Shown in pieces: positions 1 to 7,267 of a DNA stretch of 15,314 nt (position 1 is its first letter; each line of letters opens with the position of its first letter). The position numbers and the translations under genes were made by a program. The notes under the pieces were generated by a model. It was not told the origin of the DNA. It made no database searches and saw only the letters and a program-made list of their open reading frames with translations. Source of the DNA: Bacteroidota bacterium. Its GTDB lineage: Bacteria > Bacteroidota > Kryptoniia > Kryptoniales > JAKASW01. The stretch is taken from the NCBI GenBank assembly GCA_021796055.1, contig JAJYOS010000045.1, positions 1 to 15,314 on the forward strand, in the 5' to 3' direction.

Positions 1-1
1 G

Positions 2-1111
2 CCAATAATTCATCACAGAAATCCGGAATTTGTAGAAGTACTTAAAAGTGTAAACGAGAATCTAAGATACCTCTTCCAGACGAAAAACCCCGTCCTCACA
101 TTGACTAGTTCGGGAACAGGAGCGATGGAAGCTTCGGTCGCTAATCTCTTGTCTCCAGGGGACAAAGCGATATTCGTGAACCTCGGAAAATTCGGCGAGC
201 GGTGGGGCGAAATAATGAAAGCGTACGGCGTCGAACCAGTGGAAATCAAAGTAGAGTGGGGCACCGCTCCTTCAACACAAATCGTGCTCGATACGCTTAA
301 GAGGAACCCGGGAGTGAAGGCGGTTTTTCTGACGCAAAGCGAAACTTCGACGGGGGTTTTCACGAACATCAAAGAAATCGCCGCAGCAGTACATAAGGAA
401 TACGACATAGCAGTTGTCGTAGACGGAATAACCTCTGTCGGTTGTCACGAGATGCGGTTTGACGAATGGGGGCTGGACGTAGTTGTCACGGGCTCGCAGA
501 AAGGTTTGATGATTCCGCCGGGCCTTGCTTTTGTAGCAGTCAGCGACCGCGCGAAGAAAATGATCGAGACTTCTAAGCTCCCGAAATTCTACTTCAGTTT
601 GAAGAAGGCGCTGAAGTCTTACGCCAACGATGATACACCGTTCACGCCTGCAATCACTCTCGCGATAGGTTTGGAGAAGGCTCTTCGGATGATCCGCGAG
701 GAAACTGTTGAACATATCTGGTTCCATCATAAGGTCCTATCGGAGGCCGTCCGCAACGGCAGCAAGGCAATCGGCTTGAAGCTCTTTGGCTCGCCGGCGT
801 CACATGCGGTCACCGCCGTAAACGTACCGGAAGGTGTTGAGTACTCCAAGTTCAATAAGCTGCTCAAACAAAAATACGGAATCACTACTGCAGGAGGACA
901 GGAGCACCTCAAGGGAAAAATCTTCAGGGTCTCACACTTAGGGTATTACGACGAAGTTGATATTGTGGGCGTTGTTGCTGCTCTTGAATGGACGCTTCAC
1001 GATTTGGACTTCAAGTTCGAACCCGGTTCGGGTGTGACTGCAGTTCAGAAAACGTTTGCTGAATACACCAAAGAGACCGCCGATGCGCCAAGGTTGGAGG
1101 CGGTGAAATGA
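2..1111 (+). CDS. Class V PLP-dependent aminotransferase (alanine/serine-glyoxylate or phosphoserine type), 5' partial
   Basis: The reading frame is open from base 2, so the gene begins left of the window; 369 residues are visible and probably only about 25-30 N-terminal residues are missing. The TTG at 101 is not the start, because conserved family sequence (PIIHHRNPEF) lies in frame before it. Visible fold-type I features are the cofactor phosphate-binding loop SSGTGAMEA (visible residues 36-44), VVVDGITSVG with the pyridine-nitrogen Asp at residue 141, and the Schiff-base lysine in GSQKGLM at residue 167. The family includes alanine-glyoxylate, serine-glyoxylate and serine-pyruvate aminotransferases. 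The neighbouring serA 58 bp downstream suggests transfer of an amino group to 3-phosphohydroxypyruvate, giving phosphoserine. That specificity is inferred from context; a glyoxylate-linked role is equally compatible with the sequence. Likely cytoplasmic. Confidence 0.93.
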   Translation, partial: PIIHHRNPEFVEVLKSVNENLRYLFQTKNPVLTLTSSGTGAMEASVANLLSPGDKAIFVNLGKFGERWGEIMKAYGVEPVEIKVEWGTAPSTQIVLDTLKRNPGVKAVFLTQSETSTGVFTNIKEIAAAVHKEYDIAVVVDGITSVGCHEMRFDEWGLDVVVTGSQKGLMIPPGLAFVAVSDRAKKMIETSKLPKFYFSLKKALKSYANDDTPFTPAITLAIGLEKALRMIREETVEHIWFHHKVLSEAVRNGSKAIGLKLFGSPASHAVTAVNVPEGVEYSKFNKLLKQKYGITTAGGQEHLKGKIFRVSHLGYYDEVDIVGVVAALEWTLHDLDFKFEPGSGVTAVQKTFAEYTKETADAPRLEAVK

Positions 1112-1169
1112 TCAATCGCAATCGCCCTTATTTGTTTGCTGTCAGACTCCGAAAGGAAGTTGATGCTCT

Positions 1170-2747
1170 ATGAAAGTCCTGATCACCGATCAAATTGAAC
1201 AAGTGTGCACCGATGTTCTCGGGAAAGAAGGCATACAGGTGGATGCAAAACCGGGATTGCCTCCCGATGAGATTAAGAAAATCATCGGAGGTTACGATGC
1301 TTTGATAGTACGCAGCGGAACGAAGGTCACGGCGGATATCATAGCCGAGGCGAACCAGATGAAAGTTATCGGACGGGCTGGTGCGGGTGTCGATAACATT
1401 GATGTTGGCGCGGCCACTCGTAAAGGTATAGTAGTGATGAATACCCCGGGGGGGAACACAGTCTCGACTGCCGAACATACCATGGCACTCATGATGTCCC
1501 TTGCAAGAAACATTCCTCAGTCGTTTCAGTCGCTTCAGAACGGTAAGTGGGACCGCAAGAAGTATACGGGAACAGAGCTCTTCGGAAAAACTCTGGGTGT
1601 TATTGGGCTGGGAAAAGTCGGAAGGGAAGTTGCTTTCAGGGCTGAAGCTTTCGGGATGAGCGTGATCGGTTACGACCCGCTATTGTCTTCGGACGCAGCC
1701 TCGAAACTCGGCCTCGAAATGGTCGCGTTGGATGAAGTGTTTAGAAGGTCCGATTTCATAACAGTTCACACTCCACTGACCGAGGAAACTAAGGGTATAC
1801 TTGGCGAGCACGCATTTTCGATGTGCAAGCAGGGATTGCGAGTCGTGAACTGCGCAAGAGGTGGTATCATTGATGAGCAAGCGTTGCTAAAAGCTCTTGA
1901 AAGCGGAAAAGTGGCGGGGGCAGCGTTCGATGTCTTCGAAAAGGAGCCTCCCACAGATAATCCACTCTTGAAGCATCCGAAAGTCATAGCAACACCGCAT
2001 CTTGGTGCGTCCACAGAAGAGGCTCAGGAAAAAGTCGCCAAGCAGATTAGCGAACAACTGGTCAATTTCTTCAACGGAAGAGGTATCGCTGGCGCTGTGA
2101 ACATTATCGACTATCAGACCGCAGTCAGCGACGAACTTCGTGCCTATCTTGTCCTGGCCGAGAAGATCGGATCTTTACATGCCCAGCTCCTTTCCGGCAA
2201 AGTAAAATCCATCACCGCCTCCTACAGGGGGGCACTCCTGCAAAACTCGTCCGCACTTCTGAGCACTGCCGTTCTCAAGGGCATGCTTGACAAGCTTATG
2301 TACGCGCCCGTCAACTTTGTAAATGCACCGGTAATTGCGAAAGAGATGGGAATCGCAATTAGCGAAAAGAAAGAACAAGAGGGAGAGCACTATCCTCACC
2401 TTCTTGCAATCGAAGTCCAGACAGATCGAGAAGAACGTGCAGTTTCCGGAACTGTGTTTGGTGAAAAAGAGATGAGGATTGTCGGTATCGATCGTTTTCA
2501 TTTCGAGATCGTTCCCGAAGGTCGGCTGCTGTTCTATTCAAACATCGACCGCCCCGGGATGCTAGCCGCGGTTGGTGGGTTTCTCGCGGCTGCCAAAATC
2601 AATATTGCCGGTGTGTCGCTTGGCAGGTCTGCTCCCGGTGATAAAGCTATAACTATCATGAGCGTCGACAACGATATCACCGAGCCTGTGCTGAAAGAAA
2701 TCTCAAAGGTTGAAGGTGTGTTCGAAGTGAAATCCATAAAGCTTTGA
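1170..2747 (+). CDS. serA: D-3-phosphoglycerate dehydrogenase, long form with ACT domain
   Basis: A complete 525-aa protein, the usual size of long-form SerA. It oxidises 3-phosphoglycerate to 3-phosphohydroxypyruvate with NAD+, the first step of the phosphorylated serine pathway. Substrate and catalytic domains occupy about 1-315. The Rossmann motif GLGKVG is at residues 146-151, with Asp169 ending the second beta strand as expected for NAD preference. The catalytic set of the 2-hydroxyacid dehydrogenase family is intact: Arg230 (NCARGG), Glu259 (FEKEP) and His277 (TPHLGA). Residues about 318-440 match the intervening allosteric substrate-binding domain, and about 452-525 are a C-terminal ACT domain (SNIDRPGMLAAVGGFL), so serine feedback regulation is plausible. 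The ATG at 1170 is preceded by AGGAAG at 1154-1159. It follows the aminotransferase by 58 bp with no terminator between them, suggesting co-transcription. Confidence 0.98.
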   Translation: MKVLITDQIEQVCTDVLGKEGIQVDAKPGLPPDEIKKIIGGYDALIVRSGTKVTADIIAEANQMKVIGRAGAGVDNIDVGAATRKGIVVMNTPGGNTVSTAEHTMALMMSLARNIPQSFQSLQNGKWDRKKYTGTELFGKTLGVIGLGKVGREVAFRAEAFGMSVIGYDPLLSSDAASKLGLEMVALDEVFRRSDFITVHTPLTEETKGILGEHAFSMCKQGLRVVNCARGGIIDEQALLKALESGKVAGAAFDVFEKEPPTDNPLLKHPKVIATPHLGASTEEAQEKVAKQISEQLVNFFNGRGIAGAVNIIDYQTAVSDELRAYLVLAEKIGSLHAQLLSGKVKSITASYRGALLQNSSALLSTAVLKGMLDKLMYAPVNFVNAPVIAKEMGIAISEKKEQEGEHYPHLLAIEVQTDREERAVSGTVFGEKEMRIVGIDRFHFEIVPEGRLLFYSNIDRPGMLAAVGGFLAAAKINIAGVSLGRSAPGDKAITIMSVDNDITEPVLKEISKVEGVFEVKSIKL

Positions 2748-2820
2748 CGTTTGTAAGCTGTTCTGAAACAGCGTAGGTGCCAAAGCAGCCTTTCTTAGGA
2801 ACGTAGATTCTCCAGTCTAT

Positions 2821-2864
2821 CGCCTCTCCCGGTCGGTTGTGGATCGCTGACCGGGAGCACGGCG
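2821..2864. other. GC-rich stem-loop downstream of serA
   Basis: CTCCCGGTC (2826-2834) pairs perfectly with GACCGGGAG (2849-2857). The stem can extend inward by three pairs (two of them G-U) and outward by CGCC (2821-2824) with GGCG (2861-2864) across a small asymmetric internal loop. No T-run follows on either side, so it is not a canonical intrinsic terminator. It may stabilise the 3' end of the serA transcript or mark a dispersed intergenic repeat. Confidence 0.5.
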
Positions 2865-3008
2865 CTCCTCTCAGGAAACCTCCATTTGATCGTCGCACGT
2901 CTTTTTTACTCCTCACTTCCATCGAAGCGCTACTGCTCACCGGAGATCGATGCCCGTTAAAAATTCGCCGGCGAGTCGGGAGAGCCTCAAAGTTTCTTCG
3001 CCATTCGC

Positions 3009-3037
3009 TTGACAAAGTAGATAACGCAGATTATATT
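3009..3037 (+). promoter_or_regulatory. Near-consensus sigma70-type promoter
   Basis: The -35 box TTGACA (3009-3014, full match) and the -10 box TATATT (3032-3037, five of six) are separated by exactly 17 bp. Transcription would start near 3044. That is about 437 nt upstream of the first downstream start codon, so the RNA would be either a long leader for the DUF4397/TBDR operon or a separate small RNA. The call rests on motif match alone. Confidence 0.55.
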
Positions 3038-3043
3038 TCAACG

Positions 3044-3176
3044 AATTTTCCATCTAAGTCGTGCTAAGCAAGAACCTCAAGATTTTTTTCTAATGCTTTC
3101 GTCGCATAGGTATGTTGCGACGAATGCTTCTTTGGCTTTGAAAGGTCTTCATATGTGTGAGGACCGTTTGTGTTTC
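3044..3176 (+). ncRNA. Candidate small RNA or structured leader
   Basis: This is the stretch from the predicted start of the 3009-3037 promoter to the end of a terminator-like hairpin. It contains TTCGTCGCA/TGCGACGAA (3098-3106 with 3116-3124, 9 perfect pairs, 9-nt loop) and then the hairpin at 3144-3165. No known riboswitch or RNA family was recognised. It could be a free RNA of about 130 nt, or the first part of a 5' leader if the terminator is leaky or conditional. It is an inference from promoter plus structure. Confidence 0.25.
3144..3176 (+). terminator. Possible weak intrinsic terminator or attenuator
   Basis: GGTCTTCA (3144-3151) pairs with TGAGGACC (3158-3165): eight pairs including one G-U, with a 6-nt loop. 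The following GTTTGTGTTTC is T-rich but interrupted, so termination would be weak or conditional. A regulatory hairpin in a long leader is an equally good reading. Confidence 0.3.
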
Positions 3177-3470
3177 AGAACTCGAAGAAGGAAGCGGTTT
3201 GCCGGTTGTATCGGGCTCTCGATGGTTGGAGTGGTGTTTCGGCAGGCGTTACTGTAATATCACTACACGAGATTTAGTCCTCGCCATCTCCCTTCTTTTT
3301 TTCGAATCAAAAGAACAAATCCGACAAAGCGTGATTAGGAGGCTCTTTGTTAATTGTTTCGGGTTCTAATCTTTCCTATCCAAAAATCTTTATCCAAAAG
3401 ATACTCGGCGCATCGGTCAGGATCTCGAAGGCAAGACGAATGACGAACGTCGGGAAAAACTTCACACTCA

Positions 3471-3477
3471 AGGAGGT
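3471..3477 (+). promoter_or_regulatory. Strong Shine-Dalgarno site for the DUF4397-like lipoprotein
   Basis: AGGAGGT lies 3 nt before the ATG at 3481, or 6 nt if measured from the end of the GGAG core at 3475. It supports this start. Such a near-perfect site is noteworthy in a T9SS-bearing relative of Bacteroidota, where these sites are often weak. Confidence 0.75.
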
Positions 3478-3480
3478 AAT

Positions 3481-4203
3481 ATGAAACACACCGCTAAAAT
3501 CGGGCTGACCGGTATTTTGTTGGTTGGTCTGGTCGTCAGCATTTCTGGGTGTTTGAATGTTAACCAAACAGATGTACCGCCTACCGACTTCAGGTCCAAC
3601 GTGGTTTTTGTAGACTTGGCAAATACCGGTACAGGCATGGCGGTTAGCTACGACTCGACATCCGTCGGAACCCTCATCTATGGTGGGCACTCAAGTCTCG
3701 TATCGATTCCTTCCGGATCACGGTTGATGCACTTCAATTACGGGACGACGAGCGACAATCTTCGACGCGGATTCGCTTCATCTACTCAGTACACCTACTT
3801 CAGTGTCTTTGAACCCGCCAATGGAGATGCACAAAGATTTTATCTGCTGGCCGGACAGGGATACACATTCTCCGTTGTCGGTGTGAAGGACTCAGCCTTA
3901 GTACGGTTCTTCAATCTGTCGAGCGACACGGTGTCGGATTTCTCCGGCGGCATGGATTTCATTCTGGGTGCAGCATCGCTCGGCTTGAGCGCGTCTAGCA
4001 TTGCATTCTGGCATGGAACGGCATACATGCAAATTCCAGCGGGCAATTCGAGCTTTGAAGTATTTGCCACGAACACGCACTCGGGTGGCGCTCCGCTGAT
4101 TTCCTCAACTCCTATCACCGGGCTACAGTCTGAAGGCCGGTATGCAGTTGTCGTCTACGGAAATCACAGCAGTATCAAATCGCTAGTTTTACAAGAACAC
4201 TAA
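3481..4203 (+). CDS. DUF4397-like outer-membrane/periplasmic lipoprotein
   Basis: A 240-aa protein beginning with a lipoprotein signal peptide: basic MKHTAK start, hydrophobic GILLVGLVVSI and lipobox ISGC with Cys24 as the lipidated residue. The remainder is beta-rich with two related modules, about residues 36-105 (SNVVFVDLAN, then SLVSIPSGSRLMHFNYG) and about 140-235 (ALVRFFNLSSD, then MQIPAGNSSFEVFA and GRYAVVVYGN). This alternation of a short-strand module with an IPAG/IPSG turn resembles DUF4397, a family of unknown function found in secreted and lipoproteins. There are no catalytic-looking residues. The stop codon is followed at once by the Shine-Dalgarno site of the TBDR gene, so the two are surely co-transcribed. 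It may be an accessory lipoprotein of that receptor or of the secreted protein further on; the function is unknown. Confidence 0.85.
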   Translation: MKHTAKIGLTGILLVGLVVSISGCLNVNQTDVPPTDFRSNVVFVDLANTGTGMAVSYDSTSVGTLIYGGHSSLVSIPSGSRLMHFNYGTTSDNLRRGFASSTQYTYFSVFEPANGDAQRFYLLAGQGYTFSVVGVKDSALVRFFNLSSDTVSDFSGGMDFILGAASLGLSASSIAFWHGTAYMQIPAGNSSFEVFATNTHSGGAPLISSTPITGLQSEGRYAVVVYGNHSSIKSLVLQEH

Positions 4204-4209
4204 AGGAGG
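4202..4209 (+). promoter_or_regulatory. Shine-Dalgarno site overlapping the upstream stop codon
   Basis: AAAGGAGG begins inside the TAA stop (4201-4203) of the lipoprotein gene and lies 6 nt before the ATG at 4216. This layout favours translational coupling of lipoprotein and receptor. Confidence 0.75.
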
Positions 4210-4215
4210 ACAGCG

Positions 4216-7206
4216 ATGTTAAAAAGATTTGCTATAAGTTTGCTCCTTGCGGTCTCGATCCCCGCTTTGACTTATGCCCAGTTCGGCAAGGTGTCTGGGA
4301 AAGTGACTGACAGCGAGACTAAGGAGCCTCTCGTCGGAGCAACTGTGCTCCTTGAAGGTACCACACTGGGGGCGTCGACCGACGTCAATGGCAATTACTT
4401 CATCCTAAATGTGCCTGCCGCTACATACACGGTCAAGGCAACATATATTGGGTATCATCCGTTGACCATAGCCGATATCGAAGTCAGGGCAGGGTTGACG
4501 AGAGACCTGCCGATTCGGTTGCAGAGCACTTCTGTGCAGGCGCCCACCGTCGAAATCGTGGCACAGCGGCCCTTGATTGAAAAGACCGCAACAAACGCCA
4601 TACATATCGTGGGTGCGCAGGAGATGCAGAGCCTTCCGGTTAGAGGTGTGCAAGCCTATTTCACGCTGTTGCCTGGTGTTGTTCTGCAGAACAATACTGT
4701 GTTCATCAGAGGAAGCCGTCCTGACGAAGTCGGGTACCAGATTGAAGGTGCCGACACGAAGAACGTGCTCGGTACGCGTTCTGCTACCAACTCCGGGTAC
4801 ACTGGAAATTATATCAACACAATTCCTGATGCACTCCAGGAAGTCAGCGTACAGGCAGGAGGCTATACCGCTGAGTTCGGAAACGCCAATAGCGGTATGG
4901 TGGAACAGACTTTCAAGACAGGCGGATCGAAGTGGAACGTAACCCTTCAGGGTGAAACCGATGAGTTTGGTAACTATCCCGGCAAGAGGTTCCTTGACAC
5001 TTATTCTTACGGTTATTCCGATTATGTCGTAACCCTCGGCGGGCCAGTTTTCTCGGATCATATAAAACTCTTCCTCGCCGGCGAGAACAATTTCTTGAGG
5101 GATACCTACGGCGGCGGTCCGCTTTTCTGGAGCGGGGCGGATTTTGGATATATGTATGATACCGGTGTAAGAGGCGGGACAAAAGGCGATTCGGCTTTGG
5201 TAAAGTGGGGCAACGGTAACCTACCGGTAGGATCAAATAATCGGTACACTCTTAATGGATCTCTCCTGCTCGATTATACACCTCTTCAAGTAAGACTGAC
5301 AGGTGCCTTCACTTCAAGTTCGCAAATGAATAACTCGACTATCCTGCAGATTCTTAATTTGGGAGAGACACCGCTGTTTCAGACCGACAATACATTACTT
5401 AGCGGGAAAGTCAGCTATTTTCTCTCGACGAACACCTTCTTCGAGCTGAATCTGAACTATCTTGACTACCGCGATATGACAACCGATCCCAACTACGGGC
5501 AGAATATTCTGCAATACGGTGACAGTCTGGCTGCCTCGACTCATGGTTGGACGTATACGTCACTCTATGGCGGACCTGACCCTTACGATTTCGCAGGTTT
5601 TCCGTTCTCGCGACCCGGGACCAATCTAACTGGATTTGGCAAAAACCATAACGGCTACTTGGGTGGTTCTGTAAACCTTACATCACAAATTGGGAACCAC
5701 GAGTTGAAAATCGGAGGCTCGTATGAGTATTGGACCATCCGACACTACGGTGGAGTTGGCGCAGGGACCTATGGTGTCATGGCCACTCAACCTGATTCCG
5801 CGAGAGTTGCATCAAGCCTGGCAAATATTCTCCGTTCAAATGCGGTGAATAATTATGGCTATGACGAGTTCGGCAATGTCTACAATGGTGGTGGACCCTC
5901 TGCTGCGAAACATCCATACTTTGCCGCAGGGTACATCGAAGACAGAATCGAGTTCGGTGACCTTGTGATCAATGCCGGCTTAAGACTGGATAATATCTTC
6001 ATGGACAGTTGGGATTTTCCATATTTGACTGATCCAGGATTCAATACACGGCAGTCTACCATTTATCCCTATTCGAAAGAAGACTCTACCGGATACAAAG
6101 TCGGACGAACTTTCACATACTTGGAGCCACGTTTGGGATTGTCATTCCCAGTCACGGATCAGACTGTGTTCCATTTGGAGTATGGTAAGTTCGTGCAGGC
6201 GCCTCAACTGAGCATGGTGTATACCGGTCCTGCACAGCTGGCACAGATGTTTCAGGCAAACTACTACTTTGTTGGTGGCGGACTGGCGCTGAACATAGGT
6301 CCGGTACGTACGACCCAATATGAAATCGGAATGTCGCAACAATTCACGGAATTCGCAGCATTTGATGTGACAGGTTTCTACAAGAACGTGGCTGGACAAT
6401 TGGTCGACAAGAGAATCATCACTTCCTCCGGTTCCACGGCAAATCCCTATGATATGTTTTCGAACGGTGACTTTGAAAACGTCCTCGGATTGGAGCTTAC
6501 GTTACGGTTGCGCAGAATTGAACGACTAGCTGCCCAGATCAATTATACTTTGCAGGACGCACGCGGCACGAATTCTTTCGCCTCTGGAGCGCAGGCACTT
6601 CAAAATGCGGTGGGTATCCCCGTAACGATGGTGACGCCTTTGGACTACAATCAGGCCAATCGCGGATCGATCTGGATTGATTATCGCTTCGGGAAAAATG
6701 ACGGAGGTCCTATCCTGCAACAGTTAGGTCTGAACGTATTGCTCACTTTCAATTCCGGCCATCCATTTACTCTCGCCACAGCGGGAGCAGGCCAAACCGA
6801 CACATGGGAAGGGGCAATCCTGATGAACCAGGATGCAAGGACGAGGCAGCCTTTGCAGCCCATCAACAGCTCTACTACTCCATGGGTCTACCAGCTTGAC
6901 GCTCGATTGGATAAGAACTTCGATCTCCCGGGCGGCATAGGACTAGATGTTTACGTCTACGTGCAGAACCTCCTCAACACCAAGAATGTAATCAATGTTT
7001 ACTATCGGACCGGCAACGGGTTTGCTGATGGATACTTGACGGATCCTTCATTGAGCGCTATAACAATAGCGAACTCGGGTCCCATGTTTGTGCCGTTGTA
7101 CGACGTCGTGAATCTTCAGGATAATCAGAACCAGAGGAGCGACAACGGGTTCGATAACTTCGGTGTGCCCCGCCAGATAAGACTTGGTGCGAGACTGGAG
7201 TTTTGA
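4216..7206 (+). CDS. TonB-dependent outer-membrane receptor with carboxypeptidase-like N-terminal domain
   Basis: A complete 996-aa protein. A Sec signal peptide covers about residues 1-21, with likely cleavage TYA|QF. Residues about 25-104 are a carboxypeptidase-D regulatory-like beta domain (GKVSGKVTDSETKEPLVGATV, then STDVNGNYFILNVPAATYTV). A TonB-box-like stretch PTVEIVAQR follows near 110-118. The plug domain covers about 120-235 (LLPGVVLQNNTVFIRGSR, later GGYTAEFGNANSG). The remainder is a beta-barrel rich in aromatic and Asn/Gly strands, ending in RLGARLEF, a C-terminal barrel-assembly signal with terminal Phe. Such receptors import substrates across the outer membrane using TonB-ExbBD energy. 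The substrate is not evident: no SusD partner and no metal or siderophore genes lie nearby. The gene sits between a lipoprotein and a T9SS cargo, 12 bp after the former, which suggests a joint surface complex. Confidence 0.95.
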   Translation: MLKRFAISLLLAVSIPALTYAQFGKVSGKVTDSETKEPLVGATVLLEGTTLGASTDVNGNYFILNVPAATYTVKATYIGYHPLTIADIEVRAGLTRDLPIRLQSTSVQAPTVEIVAQRPLIEKTATNAIHIVGAQEMQSLPVRGVQAYFTLLPGVVLQNNTVFIRGSRPDEVGYQIEGADTKNVLGTRSATNSGYTGNYINTIPDALQEVSVQAGGYTAEFGNANSGMVEQTFKTGGSKWNVTLQGETDEFGNYPGKRFLDTYSYGYSDYVVTLGGPVFSDHIKLFLAGENNFLRDTYGGGPLFWSGADFGYMYDTGVRGGTKGDSALVKWGNGNLPVGSNNRYTLNGSLLLDYTPLQVRLTGAFTSSSQMNNSTILQILNLGETPLFQTDNTLLSGKVSYFLSTNTFFELNLNYLDYRDMTTDPNYGQNILQYGDSLAASTHGWTYTSLYGGPDPYDFAGFPFSRPGTNLTGFGKNHNGYLGGSVNLTSQIGNHELKIGGSYEYWTIRHYGGVGAGTYGVMATQPDSARVASSLANILRSNAVNNYGYDEFGNVYNGGGPSAAKHPYFAAGYIEDRIEFGDLVINAGLRLDNIFMDSWDFPYLTDPGFNTRQSTIYPYSKEDSTGYKVGRTFTYLEPRLGLSFPVTDQTVFHLEYGKFVQAPQLSMVYTGPAQLAQMFQANYYFVGGGLALNIGPVRTTQYEIGMSQQFTEFAAFDVTGFYKNVAGQLVDKRIITSSGSTANPYDMFSNGDFENVLGLELTLRLRRIERLAAQINYTLQDARGTNSFASGAQALQNAVGIPVTMVTPLDYNQANRGSIWIDYRFGKNDGGPILQQLGLNVLLTFNSGHPFTLATAGAGQTDTWEGAILMNQDARTRQPLQPINSSTTPWVYQLDARLDKNFDLPGGIGLDVYVYVQNLLNTKNVINVYYRTGNGFADGYLTDPSLSAITIANSGPMFVPLYDVVNLQDNQNQRSDNGFDNFGVPRQIRLGARLEF

Positions 7207-7209
7207 GGA

Positions 7210-7266
7210 ATGAATACGACGAAAAATCACAAAATTCATGTTTCGAATAAATTGGGAGATTGCTGA
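7210..7266 (+). CDS. Possible 18-aa leader peptide between the TBDR and the secreted protein
   Basis: ATG at 7210 lies just after GAGG, which overlaps the TBDR stop (7204-7206). The frame reads 18 residues (MNTTKNHKIH, then VSNKLGDC) and stops at 7266, one base before the preferred start of the 1338-aa protein at 7268. Initiation here would couple translation from the TBDR to the cargo. The peptide is polar, has no recognised function and may be chance. Confidence 0.2.
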   Translation: MNTTKNHKIHVSNKLGDC

Positions 7267-7267
7267 C

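Larger units (their letters stand above)
2748..3480. other. 733-bp gap without a convincing gene; structured, with a promoter
   Basis: The open frames here (for example 2837-3067 + and 3157-3369 +) are short, begin at odd positions, overlap the hairpins or promoter and show no protein-like domain. The sequence contains a small stem-loop just after serA (GCTGTT/AACAGC, 2757-2772), a larger GC-rich stem-loop (2821-2864), the palindrome TCGCCGGCGA (2965-2974), a near-consensus promoter (3009-3037), two hairpins (3098-3124 and 3144-3165) and a tandem repeat of TATCCAAAA (3377-3385 and 3391-3399). The right half is probably the leader region of the operon that starts at 3481. Confidence 0.6.

Noticed and set aside
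101..1111. TTG at 101 as the start of the aminotransferase
   Set aside because: Conserved family sequence continues in frame upstream to the window edge; the gene is truncated by the window, not short.
2677..3067. Short frames on both strands around the serA 3' end and gap
   Set aside because: Arg/Ser-rich composition, TTG or poorly supported starts, and overlap with serA, the stem-loop and the promoter; judged chance frames.
3098..3124. The 9-bp hairpin as an intrinsic terminator
   Set aside because: No T-run follows it on the + strand, and on the minus strand the following bases are A-rich; kept only as RNA structure.
3157..3369. A 70-aa + strand frame in the gap, starting with GTG
   Set aside because: It starts inside a hairpin loop, has no ribosome-binding site and no recognisable protein features.
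3346..3374. TTTG with downstream TAATCTTT as a Bacteroidia-type promoter
   Set aside because: The -7 element deviates from TANNTTTG and the spacing is short; the TTGACA/TATATT pair at 3009 is far better.
4405..5061. A 218-aa minus-strand frame
   Set aside because: It lies wholly within the TBDR gene, whose protein sequence is clearly conserved; an antisense shadow.
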